Shown here in pieces: positions 1-6,886 of a DNA stretch of 20,419 nt. Source of the stretch: Actinomycetota bacterium (GTDB taxonomy: Bacteria > Actinomycetota > Thermoleophilia > Gaiellales > Gaiellaceae); NCBI GenBank assembly GCA_003170995.1, contig PMXT01000021.1, positions 1-20,419 on the forward strand, written 5' to 3'. The notes below the pieces were generated by a model. That model had not been told where the DNA came from. It ran no database searches and was given only the letters and a program-made list of their open reading frames with translations. Position numbers and translations under genes: made by a program. How positions within the stretch are numbered: position 1 is the stretch's first letter; every line of letters begins with the position of its first letter.

Positions 1-204
1 GCCGAGCGCGGTCAGGCGGTGGAGTGCTTCGTTTCGCTAGGCGCTCGAAACCCTCCCACGGGGCGTAGCACGGTATCGAGAAAAAACGTGCTCGAATGTG
101 CCAAGTCCGTGCCGGATCTTCACCGCTGGTCGCGCCTATTCGGCGCAATTCGCATCAGCGAGGCGAAGCTAGTTTTCGCCGAGTTCTCGTGCTGGTGCCC
201 GGCG
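1..204. other. Left-edge non-coding stretch
   Basis: No convincing gene is visible here. It lies downstream of the minus-strand FMN reductase. The only structure is a short inverted repeat at 162-180 (GGCGAA, 7-nt loop, TTCGCC), which could end the minus-strand operon but has no T-tract. The first 60 bases contain small inverted repeats such as GTTTCG/CGAAAC that do not fold into a tRNA I can recognise. A gene ending or starting beyond the window edge cannot be excluded. Confidence 0.4.
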
Positions 205-759
205 CTATCCGGATCCGACTCGCTCCAGAAAACCGAGAAACCCGTCCAGGAAATCGCTCAGGCTCTGGCGCGTCGCCTCGTCGGTGAGCCTTCCTTCCTC
301 ATCGAAGAGCTTGGCCGCGCCCGAGACGTGCAGCGAGCCCGGGTAGCCGAGCGCCTGCACGATGAGCAGGATCTGGCGCAACGCGAGCTGGGAGCGCACC
401 GTTCCGAAGCCGCCGGTGCTGGCCCCGACCAGGCCGAAGGGCTTCCCCTGCAGCGGCGGATCGGGCGGGCGCGAGGCCCAGTCGATCGCGTTCTTGAGCA
501 CGCCGGAGGGGCCGAAGTTGTACTCGGTCGCGCCGAGCAGGAGCGCGTCGGCTCGCTCTATCTGACTTCGCAGCTGCTCGACCGGCTCGGGATAGCCGAG
601 GGCGCGCACGTCGTCGTTGTAGAGCGGAATGTCGGCGAGCGAGGCAAGCTCCACCTCCGCCCGCCCGCTCAGAATCTGCTCTGCCGCGACGAGCAGACCG
701 CGGTTGAAGGAGGCACGCCTGAGGCTGCCGGGGATCGCGAGGATGCGGAAATCGCTCAA
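205..759 (-). CDS. NAD(P)H-dependent FMN reductase (flavodoxin-like)
   Basis: This 184-residue protein is a full-length member of the NADPH-dependent FMN reductase family, a cytoplasmic flavodoxin-fold flavoprotein that reduces FMN, quinones or azo compounds with NAD(P)H. The FMN phosphate loop is GSLRRASFN at residues 11-19. The family signature TEYNFGPSGVLKNAIDW is at 78-94, followed by a flavin-contacting GASTGGFGTVR at 112-122. The TTG start is supported by an AAAGGAG Shine-Dalgarno at 766-772, 6 nt upstream. The TTG overlaps the TGA of the upstream methyltransferase gene (TTGA, 4 nt), so the two are probably translationally coupled. It is the last gene of a four-gene minus-strand operon. 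The family is clear, but the physiological substrate cannot be read from sequence. Confidence 0.93.
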   Translation of the reverse strand: MSDFRILAIPGSLRRASFNRGLLVAAEQILSGRAEVELASLADIPLYNDDVRALGYPEPVEQLRSQIERADALLLGATEYNFGPSGVLKNAIDWASRPPDPPLQGKPFGLVGASTGGFGTVRSQLALRQILLIVQALGYPGSLHVSGAAKLFDEEGRLTDEATRQSLSDFLDGFLGFLERVGSG

Positions 760-1406
760 TGAAGTCTCCTTTCTGCGAGGACGAGCAACTCGGCGGGAAC
801 GCGCTGCTCGAAGCGGGTGAAGGCACGCTCGCCGGGGAACTCGTCGAAGGCGCGCAGGCGCAGGTTGGCGGTGGCGAGCGCCATCACGATCTCGCCGACT
901 CGCCAGAGCTTTAGCCCCTCGGAGGATTCGAGCGCGAAGTAGTCCTCCCGCCAGTGCAGGATCGCGTCCAGGCAGCGCCTGGCGGGATGGACGTCGAAGA
1001 GGATGAAGCCGCCGCCAGGCCTGAGCGCCCCGGCGATGCCGTGCGCGAACTCGGTTACGTTGGCGACGCGAGCGAGCGTGCCCGCACCGGCGTAGACGAG
1101 ATCGAAGCGCCCGCGTTTGAGTTCCAACGGAAGCTCGTCGAGCGGCGAGTGCACCCAGGCCACGCCTGGCCCGTGCGCTCGCGCTTGCGCGAGAGCGTTC
1201 GCCGAGGGATCGACTCCGGTTACGAATGCTCCGAGCTCGACCAGCTGCAACGTCTGGCCGCCGGTACCGCAGCCCAGGTGGCAGACGGACCGCTCCCGCA
1301 ACTGTGGCAATCGCTCGATAACTCTTGCGGGCAGGTTCTCGTACTCGCGCTCACGGCGGCGGTGGATCTCATCCCAGACCCTGATGTTCTCTTCGGTGGG
1401 TTCCAA
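756..1406 (-). CDS. Class I SAM-dependent methyltransferase
   Basis: A 216-residue Rossmann-fold methyltransferase of unknown substrate. Motif I is CHLGCGTGG at about residues 42-50, with the acidic end of beta-2 in VTGVD (D66). A post-I FDLVYAGAGTL strand follows, then ALRPGGGFILFDVHP, typical of methyltransferase motif III. The N-terminal helix (ENIRVWDEIHRRRE) resembles the cap of small-molecule methyltransferases. I chose the TTG at 1406 because AGGAGG lies at 1411-1416, overlapping the fabL stop. The reading frame is open further upstream, but only as an antisense-frame shadow of fabL. The gene sits 8 nt after fabL and overlaps the FMN reductase start by 4 nt. The SD-to-TTG spacing of 4 nt is tight, so the start is likely but not certain. 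Confidence 0.88.
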   Translation of the reverse strand: MEPTEENIRVWDEIHRRREREYENLPARVIERLPQLRERSVCHLGCGTGGQTLQLVELGAFVTGVDPSANALAQARAHGPGVAWVHSPLDELPLELKRGRFDLVYAGAGTLARVANVTEFAHGIAGALRPGGGFILFDVHPARRCLDAILHWREDYFALESSEGLKLWRVGEIVMALATANLRLRAFDEFPGERAFTRFEQRVPAELLVLAERRLH

Positions 1407-1410
1407 CGGG

Positions 1411-1416
1411 CCTCCT
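1411..1416 (-). promoter_or_regulatory. Ribosome binding site of the methyltransferase gene
   Basis: AGGAGG, a near-perfect Shine-Dalgarno, overlaps the TAG stop of fabL and lies 4 nt before a TTG. It decides the methyltransferase start and suggests coupled re-initiation. Confidence 0.7.
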
Positions 1417-2182
1417 ACGCCGGAAGCGAGAAACCGCCGTCGACGATGATCGTCTGTCCTCGAATCATCTCCGCTGCGGGCGAAAGAAGAAAGGCCACTA
1501 CGCCGGCAATGTCCTCGGGCGTGACCATGCGCCCGGCCGGCGTGCGCTCGCGACCCATGCGCAGCATCTCCTCGCGGTTGGGGAAATGCTCGAGCGCGCC
1601 GGTCTCGACCAGGCCGCCGGAAACGGCGTTGACACGGATTCCGCGCGGGGCCAGCTCGACTGCCAGGTAGCGGACAAGCGCCTCGAGCGCCGCCTTGGAG
1701 GTACCAACCAGCGTGTAGTTCTCGAGCACGCGTGAGGAGCCGAGGCTGGAAATCGCGACGATCGAGGAGCCGCTCGTCATCCCGGGTGCCGCCACCTGCG
1801 CGAGCTGGAGCAGGGCGCGAGCGTTGGCGTTGAGCGTCCAGTCCCAGTGGCGGGTGTCGGTCTCGAGCGCGGGCCGTGCGACGCCGGTGGCCGCGTTGTG
1901 GATGAGCGCGGCAAGCGGGCCGAGCTCGGCGACCTGCTCGAGCACTCGCTTGGAGCTGATGTTGCCGCGCACGAGCACCGCGTCGGCGCCGAGTGTCTGT
2001 AGCTCCGCGGCCGTCTCCTCGGCGGCTAGATCGCCGCGCAGATAGCCGATCGCCACCCGGGCGGCGCCCTCGCGCGCCAGTCTGAGCGCGATCGCTTTGC
2101 CGATCCCACGCGAGCCGCCGGTGACGAGCACCGTGCCCCCGCGAAGTGGGGAGACGCTGCGCCCGGGCTTTTCTGCGCTCAT
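1415..2182 (-). CDS. fabL: FabL-type enoyl-[ACP] reductase (SDR family)
   Basis: A 255-residue short-chain dehydrogenase/reductase. The dinucleotide-binding TGGSRGIG is at residues 21-28, HNAATG replaces the usual NNAG at 95-100, and SSLGS is at 145-149. The catalytic pair is Y156 and K163, a YX6K spacing typical of enoyl-ACP reductases rather than the YX3K of FabG-like SDRs. From memory, several stretches resemble Bacillus FabL (enoyl-ACP reductase III): HWDWTLNANARALL, LENYTLVGTSKAALEAL, VNAVSGG, EHFPNREEML, TPAGRMV and MIRGQTIIVDGG. The inferred role is NADPH-dependent reduction of trans-2-enoyl-ACP in the last step of fatty-acid elongation, in the cytoplasm. The ATG overlaps the stop of the upstream small gene (ATGA). 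Another SDR activity remains possible. Confidence 0.85.
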   Translation of the reverse strand: MSAEKPGRSVSPLRGGTVLVTGGSRGIGKAIALRLAREGAARVAIGYLRGDLAAEETAAELQTLGADAVLVRGNISSKRVLEQVAELGPLAALIHNAATGVARPALETDTRHWDWTLNANARALLQLAQVAAPGMTSGSSIVAISSLGSSRVLENYTLVGTSKAALEALVRYLAVELAPRGIRVNAVSGGLVETGALEHFPNREEMLRMGRERTPAGRMVTPEDIAGVVAFLLSPAAEMIRGQTIIVDGGFSLPA

Positions 2183-2457
2183 CGTCTTCTCGGCAGCGGA
2201 TCGGAAACGGTCGCCGAGCTCGGAATCTCATCCCAGCCGGGGCGCGTTCGGAGCTCTCGCCCGCCCTGCTCGGCCTTGCCGGAGGCGTAACCGAGCCGGT
2301 CGAGCAGCTCGATCTGCTCCTCGGCGAAGAGCCGCGTCGGATGATCGGTGGGCAACTCGCCTACCAACTCGCGCAGGCGTGCCCGCAGCTGGTAGGCGAA
2401 GTGCGGCGTCGCTCCCGCGACCAGCGCCTCCACTTCATCGCGAGTCGGCTCAGCCAT
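2179..2457 (-). CDS. Small hypothetical protein, first gene of the fabL operon
   Basis: I do not recognise this 92-residue protein. It is soluble, has no signal peptide and is rich in charged residues and Arg/Leu/Glu. It looks largely helical through about residue 62 (RDEVEALV, FAYQLRARLRELV, AEEQIELLDRLGY), followed by a polar Arg/Pro-rich tail. It is judged real because its TGA overlaps the fabL ATG (ATGA), its GC and codon use match its neighbours, and it fills the gap between the divergent transcripts. The ATG at 2457 has no clear Shine-Dalgarno. A regulatory or accessory role for the operon is only a guess. Confidence 0.65.
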   Translation of the reverse strand: MAEPTRDEVEALVAGATPHFAYQLRARLRELVGELPTDHPTRLFAEEQIELLDRLGYASGKAEQGGRELRTRPGWDEIPSSATVSDPLPRRR

Positions 2458-2544
2458 GCCGGAAACCCTATCGCAGCCGAGCTTCTGCGTTAACCTACCG
2501 TGGTCGAGCTATCGCAGTAACGAGCAGTAGAAAGGGCAAGACGA

Positions 2545-2703
2545 ATGGCACGCAAAGTCGGAGGATATGGACTCTCGGGGATTTTTTACATCGCGGCTGT
2601 CGTTCTTTTCTTGCTTGCCGCCTTCAAACAAGACTTGGGGCAGACCAGGGTTGAGCTGACGTGGCTGGGCCTCGCCTTCTTCGCCGCCGCTCACATAGCC
2701 TGA
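2545..2703 (+). CDS. Small two-helix membrane protein (52 aa)
   Basis: A short ORF starts MARKVGGYGLSGIFYIAAVV and ends in TGA at 2701-2703. Two hydrophobic segments, about residues 11-27 and 38-52, are separated by a polar loop (KQDLGQTRVE), which suggests a hairpin in the cytoplasmic membrane with a basic N-terminus. AAAGGG at 2531-2536 lies 8 nt upstream of the ATG and can serve as a ribosome binding site. It precedes lemA by 54 nt on the same strand and may be co-transcribed with lemA-htpX. I do not recognise a family. Its small size leaves some chance that it is not a gene, but the RBS, hydrophobic pattern and codon choice favour it. Confidence 0.6.
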   Translation: MARKVGGYGLSGIFYIAAVVLFLLAAFKQDLGQTRVELTWLGLAFFAAAHIA

Positions 2704-2741
2704 GGTTGAGCCGGGTGGGCGGCGCGGCCGTTGCGGCTCTC

Positions 2742-2747
2742 TATAAT
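2742..2747 (+). promoter_or_regulatory. Candidate -10 box for lemA
   Basis: A perfect TATAAT in otherwise GC-rich sequence, 10 nt before the GTG at 2758. There is no Shine-Dalgarno before that GTG, so a leaderless or very short-leader transcript is plausible. No good -35 hexamer is visible at the normal spacing. Confidence 0.4.
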
Positions 2748-2757
2748 CGCCGCCAGT

Positions 2758-3333
2758 GTGATTCCCATCATCGTTATCGCGGCCGTAGTCGTTCTGCTCG
2801 CAGTCTGGGCGGTTCTGATCTTCAACCACCTCGTCCGGCTCGGCAACGAAGCCAAGCGGGGCTGGTCGAACATCGACGTGCAGCTCAAGCGCCGCACTGA
2901 CCTGATTCCCAACCTGGTCGAAGCAGTCAAGGGCTACGCGGCCCACGAGCGCACGGTCTTCGAGGACGTGACCGCCGCACGCACCGCGATGCAGCAGGCG
3001 ACCGGCCCGGCCCAGGCGGGCAAGGCGAACAAGCAGGCGAAGGCGGCGATCGGGCGCCTGTTCGCGGTCAGCGAGGCCTATCCGCAGCTGCGCGCGAGTG
3101 AGAACTTCCAGAAGCTGCAGGACGAGCTGACCGACACCGAGGACAAGATCGCGGCCGCGAGGCGCTACTACAACCAGACGGTCTATCAGTACAACAGCCG
3201 CCTGCAGAGCTTTCCCGACCTGGTCATCGCTCGCCTCGGCGGCTTCCACGAGCGCGAGTTCTTCGAGCTCGACCAGCCCGCCGACGCGCAGCCGCCGAGC
3301 GTCGAGTTCTCGGGCGGCGCCGTTTCACAATGA
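2758..3333 (+). CDS. lemA: LemA family membrane protein
   Basis: A 191-residue LemA-family protein. One N-terminal transmembrane segment (about residues 2-23) is followed by the family signature: NEAKRGWSNIDVQLKRR, then DLIPNLVEAVKGYAAHE, then a long helical-bundle domain with LQDELTDTEDKIAAARRYYN and VYQYNSRLQSFPDLVIARLGG. LemA proteins are membrane-anchored helical proteins of unclear function, often encoded next to HtpX-type proteases as here. The GTG at 2758 gives the usual short N-terminus before the helix. The in-frame TTG at 2731 would add nine residues and lies upstream of a TATAAT box. The TGA overlaps the htpX ATG (ATGA), so the two proteins are coupled and probably act together. 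Confidence 0.92.
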   Translation: MIPIIVIAAVVVLLAVWAVLIFNHLVRLGNEAKRGWSNIDVQLKRRTDLIPNLVEAVKGYAAHERTVFEDVTAARTAMQQATGPAQAGKANKQAKAAIGRLFAVSEAYPQLRASENFQKLQDELTDTEDKIAAARRYYNQTVYQYNSRLQSFPDLVIARLGGFHEREFFELDQPADAQPPSVEFSGGAVSQ

Positions 3334-4262
3334 CGCTCGAGGAACAGGTCCGCGCCAACCGCATCCGCACGGGGACGCTCATGCTCTCGTTCGGGCTTCT
3401 CTTCGTCGGCATCGGCGTGGCGATTCAGGCTGTCTACGGCGGCGCCTGGCTCGTCATCATCGCCGGCATCGCCTTTATCTACGCGCTCGTCTCCTGGTTT
3501 GCGAACGGCAAGATGATCGGCTCCTGGACGGGAGCCCGGCCGGTGACCAAGGAGGAGTATCCCGACCTGGTGCGTGCGATCGAGAACGCCTCGATCGGCG
3601 CCGGGCTCGAGCAGCCGCCGCAGGTGCGGGTGGTTGACGATTCTTGCCCGAACGCCTTCGCCGCCGGCGGCTCGCCCAAGAGCTCCTACATCGCCGCAAC
3701 CACCGGGTTGCTCGGGATGATGAACAAACGCGAGCTCGATGCGGTGGTGGCGCACGAGGTCGGGCACGTCCGCAACCGCGACGTGCGCCTGATGAGCCTC
3801 GCCGCCGTGCTCGTGGGCGTCGTCGCGCTGGTTGCCGACCTTGCGCTCCGCTTCGCCTTCTTCGGTGGCGGACGGCGCCGGGGCGGCAATCCGATTCTGA
3901 TGATCATCGGCTTCGCGATGCTGATCCTGGCGCCGATCGCCGCCTTCGGCATCCAGATGTCGCTCTCGCGTCGGCGCGAGTACCTGGCCGACGAATCCTC
4001 GGCCGAGATCACCGGAGACCCGGAGGGACTGGCGCTAGCGCTCTGGAAGCTGAAACAGGACACGACCCAGCTTCGCCACGCAAACCGAGCCACCGCCCAT
4101 CTCTACATCGAGACGCCGCTCAACAACACGAGCGGGCCGCGCGCCGCACTGAGCGGTCTCTTCGATACCCACCCCTCGCTCGACACCCGCATCGAGTCGC
4201 TGGAGAAGATGGGTGGCTTCCAACTCTCGGCGCTGATCGGGCAGCAGTCGAAGCTGGACTGA
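3330..4262 (+). CDS. htpX: HtpX-like M48 family membrane zinc metalloprotease
   Basis: A 310-residue M48 peptidase. Two transmembrane helices lie at about residues 17-34 and 39-57, then a cytoplasmic catalytic region with the zinc motif HEVGH at 142-146 (H142, H146, catalytic E143). A further membrane hairpin spans about 153-175 and 188-210, and the third zinc ligand is E217 in REYLADE. NAFAAGG at 108-114 is also typical. The C-terminal FDTHPSLDTRIESLEKM is the conserved FxTHPxxxxRIxxL tail of HtpX-like proteases. The family degrades misfolded membrane proteins under envelope stress. The ATG overlaps the lemA stop. No ftsH or stress regulator is nearby, so stress induction is not shown by this sequence. 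Confidence 0.93.
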   Translation: MTLEEQVRANRIRTGTLMLSFGLLFVGIGVAIQAVYGGAWLVIIAGIAFIYALVSWFANGKMIGSWTGARPVTKEEYPDLVRAIENASIGAGLEQPPQVRVVDDSCPNAFAAGGSPKSSYIAATTGLLGMMNKRELDAVVAHEVGHVRNRDVRLMSLAAVLVGVVALVADLALRFAFFGGGRRRGGNPILMIIGFAMLILAPIAAFGIQMSLSRRREYLADESSAEITGDPEGLALALWKLKQDTTQLRHANRATAHLYIETPLNNTSGPRAALSGLFDTHPSLDTRIESLEKMGGFQLSALIGQQSKLD

Positions 4263-4348
4263 CTCGAGTTCGATCCCGCTTGGGGTTCTAGCCTGAGAGT
4301 CGGTCCCGCCAAGGCGGCATTGCCTTCCTAACGGGATAGGCTTCAGGG
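4263..4348 (+). promoter_or_regulatory. htpX-CDF intergenic region with -10-like boxes
   Basis: TAGCCT lies at 4289-4294 and TAGGCT at 4337-4342. The second is exactly 6 nt before the GTG of the transporter gene, which has no Shine-Dalgarno with normal spacing. This fits a -10 element of a leaderless promoter, so the transporter may be transcribed separately from lemA-htpX. No convincing -35 is visible. Only weak hairpins, such as ATCCC-gctt-GGGGT, are present between the genes. Confidence 0.4.
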
Positions 4349-5707
4349 GTGACCTCACAGCAGAAGACCGCCCTAACGTCGGTTTTCGCGGCGCTGGCTC
4401 TGATCGCGCTCAAACTGACGACAGGCCTCGTCACCGGCAGCCTCGCCTTCGTCTCCGAGGCGCTTCATTCAGGCATCGACCTTGTCGCCGCGCTGATGAC
4501 GCTTTTCGCAATTGGTGTCGCGGTCAGGCCGGCCGATGTCGAACATCCCTGGGGCCACGCCAAGGTCGAGCATCTGGCGGCGCTGGCGGAGGCGACGATT
4601 CTCTTCGTCGCCAGCCTCTGGATCGCGTACACAGCGGTGCACCGGCTTTCGGGCTCGAGCGCGCCCGAGGTCAGGGTGACCTGGTGGGCACTTGTAGTGG
4701 TCGTGGTCGTTTTGTCGATCGACGCCAGCCGCACGATCATCTCCTTCCGGGCCTCGATCCGGTATCGCAGCGCCGCCCTGCAGTCGAACGCTCTGCACTT
4801 CGCCGGCGACTTCCTCGGCTCGACCGGCGTGCTGGTCGGGCTCGTCTTCGTCCGCGCCGGCTATCACAAGGCCGACGCGATCGCGGCGCTCTTTGTTGCT
4901 GCCATCGTCCTGAGCGCCGCCACGAGACTCGCTCTGCGCAATGCCGACATCCTCATCGACCGCAGCCCGCGGCTGGCGACCGAGACGGTCAAGCAAGCGA
5001 TCGCGAGCCTCGATCCGCCCGTCGACTTGAAGCAGCTGCGCGTGCGCGAGGCGGGCGATCACTACTTCGCCGAGGTCGTTATCGGCGTCTCGCCCGAGGC
5101 TGCCGTTGCCGAGGGGCATGCCGCAGCCGATCAGATCGAGCGAGCGCTGGAAGGGGTTTTGCACGGCGGCGAGGTCGTCGTTCACGTCGAGCCACGGAGC
5201 GCCGATGTGGGGCCGCGGGAGGCGGTGCGCGCGGCGGCGATGAGTGTGCGCGGTGTGCACGAGATCCACAATCTCGTCATCGCCGATCTCGAGGGCCGGC
5301 AAGAGGTCTCCCTCCATCTGAAACTTCCGGGGGAGCTGTCACTCGGCGAGGCGCACGGTCTGGCCTCGCAGGTCGAGCGCGCGATCATGGCGGCTCGCCC
5401 CGAGATCGCCGCTGTGGTGACGCATCTCGAGCCGCTGACCGAAGAGGTGAGCGGGAGCGCGCCAGCCCGTCTCGAGGTGCGCGATTACGGCGACAAGATC
5501 AGGAAGATAGTGCGCAAAGCTACCGCCGCACCGCCGCGTTCGCTGCGCTTCATGAGCACCGAGGAGGGACTGGTCGTCTATCTGATCGTGGCGCTCGATC
5601 CCGCTAGCTCTCTTGCCGAGGCTCACGAGCGAGCCTCGGAGATCGAGTCTAGCGTTTACCGTAGCTGCCCCGGGATTAAGCAGCTGATCGTCCATACCGA
5701 GCCGTAG
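4349..5707 (+). CDS. Cation diffusion facilitator transporter with three tandem C-terminal modules
   Basis: A 452-residue CDF-family divalent metal/proton antiporter, longer than the usual roughly 300. The N-terminal six-helix domain has the paired metal-site motifs H40-x3-D44 (EALHSGID, TM2) and H150-x3-D154 (NALHFAGD, TM5), and HPWGHAKVEHL at 66-76 in the TM2-TM3 loop. HxxxD in TM2 and TM5 is typical of zinc/cadmium-type members. After about residue 210 the cytoplasmic region contains three similar modules instead of one. Each has a helix of the type AEGHAAADQIERAL, GEAHGLASQVERAI or AEAHERASEIESSV, then a strand ending VVVHVEP, VVTHLEP or LIVHTEP. These resemble the ZT-dimer domain that senses metal and dimerises. 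The GTG start follows a TAGGCT box by 6 nt. Confidence 0.92.
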   Translation: MTSQQKTALTSVFAALALIALKLTTGLVTGSLAFVSEALHSGIDLVAALMTLFAIGVAVRPADVEHPWGHAKVEHLAALAEATILFVASLWIAYTAVHRLSGSSAPEVRVTWWALVVVVVVLSIDASRTIISFRASIRYRSAALQSNALHFAGDFLGSTGVLVGLVFVRAGYHKADAIAALFVAAIVLSAATRLALRNADILIDRSPRLATETVKQAIASLDPPVDLKQLRVREAGDHYFAEVVIGVSPEAAVAEGHAAADQIERALEGVLHGGEVVVHVEPRSADVGPREAVRAAAMSVRGVHEIHNLVIADLEGRQEVSLHLKLPGELSLGEAHGLASQVERAIMAARPEIAAVVTHLEPLTEEVSGSAPARLEVRDYGDKIRKIVRKATAAPPRSLRFMSTEEGLVVYLIVALDPASSLAEAHERASEIESSVYRSCPGIKQLIVHTEP

Positions 5708-5757
5708 GACGGCATCGTTCGGGTGGCTTGACGCTGCGCGAGAAAGGCCGAGGCGGC

Positions 5758-5763
5758 TAGCCT
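5758..5763 (+). promoter_or_regulatory. Candidate -10 box for the HAD phosphatase gene
   Basis: TAGCCT ends 6 nt before the ATG at 5770, the same spacing as the transporter gene's TAGGCT. A TTGACG at 5728-5733 is upstream, but its 24-bp spacing is too long for a normal -35. The ATG has no nearby Shine-Dalgarno. Confidence 0.4.
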
Positions 5764-5769
5764 GTGACG

Positions 5770-6387
5770 ATGCGGCTCGTGCTCGACTGGGATGGGACGG
5801 TCACCGTCGCCGACACGATGGATCTGATCGTGCGCGAGTTCGGCGACGCCGAGCTTGTCGATCGTTTCTCGGACAGCTTCGTCGACGACAGCCAGCCGCT
5901 GCCGGTGACGCTCCAGCACGTGATCGAGAGTGAGCTGGCGACGGTCGCTACTCCGCTCGAGGAGGTCGTCGCCTGGCTGCTCGAGCGAGTGGAGTTGCGG
6001 CCGGGCTTCGTCGAGCTCGCCCGGCGCGAGCGGCTGCTTCTACTCTCTTCGAACGTGCGGCAGTTGATCGAGCCTGTGCTCGATCACTTCGGTATCGAGG
6101 CCGACCTGGTCGCCAACGATCTCGTCTCGGATGGTCGCTCTGGTTGGCGCATCGAGATCGGCGGCGAGCTCTGCCCGGCCTGCGGGGAGCGCTGCAAGCG
6201 ACAGAAGCTCCCGCCCGGCGAAGTCGTCTACGTCGGTAACGGATACTCCGATCGCTGCTCGGCGCTCGCCTCCGCGCGCGTTTTCGCGCGTTGCGGCCTC
6301 GCTCGCTACCTCGACGCGATCGGCGCTCCCTACGAGCCCTTCGGCGATTTCCACCAGATCGCGGCGGCGCTCGAGCGCCCGCTCTGA
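5770..6387 (+). CDS. HAD-superfamily phosphatase (MtnX/SerB-like)
   Basis: A 205-residue HAD hydrolase. Motif I is LDWDGTVT with nucleophile D6, acid/base D8 and T10. Motif II is LLLSSN (S93/S94), a lysine in CKRQK (143-146) serves as motif III, and motif IV is GNGYSDRC (D161). The helical cap between motifs I and II and the overall layout resemble phosphoserine phosphatase and the methionine-salvage phosphatase MtnX. Three cysteines (C135, C138, C142) in LCPACGERCKR form a zinc-knuckle-like loop ahead of motif III. No methionine-salvage partner gene is nearby, so the substrate is unknown. I chose the ATG at 5770 rather than the in-frame GTG at 5764, because the GTG directly abuts the TAGCCT box and would leave no room for a transcription start. 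Confidence 0.85.
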   Translation: MRLVLDWDGTVTVADTMDLIVREFGDAELVDRFSDSFVDDSQPLPVTLQHVIESELATVATPLEEVVAWLLERVELRPGFVELARRERLLLLSSNVRQLIEPVLDHFGIEADLVANDLVSDGRSGWRIEIGGELCPACGERCKRQKLPPGEVVYVGNGYSDRCSALASARVFARCGLARYLDAIGAPYEPFGDFHQIAAALERPL

Positions 6388-6421
6388 ACGAGCGAGCGAG
6401 CCTTCCGACCCGCTCGCTCGT
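6388..6421. terminator. Bidirectional hairpin between convergent genes
   Basis: A perfect 11-bp inverted repeat, ACGAGCGAGCG (6388-6398) and CGCTCGCTCGT (6411-6421), has a 12-nt loop. It starts right after the HAD phosphatase stop and lies 24 nt past the end of the minus-strand gene. There is no T-tract, which is common for terminators in GC-rich actinobacteria. Confidence 0.65.
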
Positions 6422-6445
6422 CTAGGCGCTCCGCGCAGTCGCCGG

Positions 6446-6886
6446 CTAGGCCGGGGCGTAGAGCCAGGCGATCAAGCTGTTATAGGCGGTCCAGCTTGGC
6501 TTGGCCCCCGCGGGTCCACGCATGAGGTCGATGTCCGAACAGGCGTTGTCGTCGTACAACGCCGGCGCTAACAACCCGCTATCGAATATCGTGCCGATGC
6601 CGCCGTAAGTATTGATAGCAATCCAGGTCGATTGGAAGAGGTCGGCGGTCATTGCCATAGAGCAGGTTGTGACCGTAAAGTTGAGACTAGCGAGCGAAAA
6701 AGCGACCGTAAGGTCATTATTAAGAGACGTCGTCTGCGCTTGTAGAGTCGTGACCGACTTCTGCAGGGATTTAACCTGCTTCTGCAGCGTCTTGATTTGC
6801 TTGGCTTGAGACGTAGCGGCTCCTGCACTACTTACGGAGAGTGAGAGTGCGGCGAGTACTGCGAGCACGATAAAGATCCGTTTCAC
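6446..6886 (-). CDS. Secreted low-GC coiled-coil protein of unknown function
   Basis: This 146-residue protein has a clear Sec signal peptide: MKR, a hydrophobic core at about 4-18, and an AGA site at 21-23. A heptad-repeat coiled coil follows at 27-59, with hydrophobic positions I31, L34, V38, L41, V45, L48, T52, L55 and L59. It is built from seven-residue units of the type KQIKTLQ, KQVKSLQ, KSVTTLQ. The C-terminal part has two cysteines (C75, C116) that could form a disulfide outside the membrane. The GTG start is supported by GGGAG 9 nt upstream. The gene is only about 51% GC over 6601-6840, against about 67% in a sampled neighbouring stretch, with more AT-ending codons, which suggests recent acquisition or different selection. 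I recognise no family. Confidence 0.8.
   Translation of the reverse strand: MKRIFIVLAVLAALSLSVSSAGAATSQAKQIKTLQKQVKSLQKSVTTLQAQTTSLNNDLTVAFSLASLNFTVTTCSMAMTADLFQSTWIAINTYGGIGTIFDSGLLAPALYDDNACSDIDLMRGPAGAKPSWTAYNSLIAWLYAPA

Noticed and set aside
1..70. tRNA-Ser/Leu-like fragment at the left edge
   Set aside because: GCCGAGCG and CTCGAAACC recall D- and T-arm sequences, but no anticodon stem, acceptor stem or TTC-loop pairing can be drawn.
19..762. Long plus-strand ORF (247 codons) opposite the FMN reductase
   Set aside because: It is antisense to a gene with clear family motifs and its protein is Arg/Glu/Ala-rich without domains, a typical GC-rich shadow frame.
1407..2231. Upstream extension of the methyltransferase frame through fabL
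   Set aside because: The translated extension is Arg/Ala-rich nonsense in another frame of fabL. The AGGAGG plus TTG at 1406 gives a better start.
2509..3249. 246-codon minus-strand ORF over lemA
   Set aside because: It is antisense to the LemA coding region and has no recognisable domain or RBS.
4469..5607. Long alternative ORFs (282 and 307 codons) over the CDF gene
   Set aside because: Their compositions are dominated by Arg/Ala/Asp/Gly, while the CDF frame has transmembrane helices and metal motifs.
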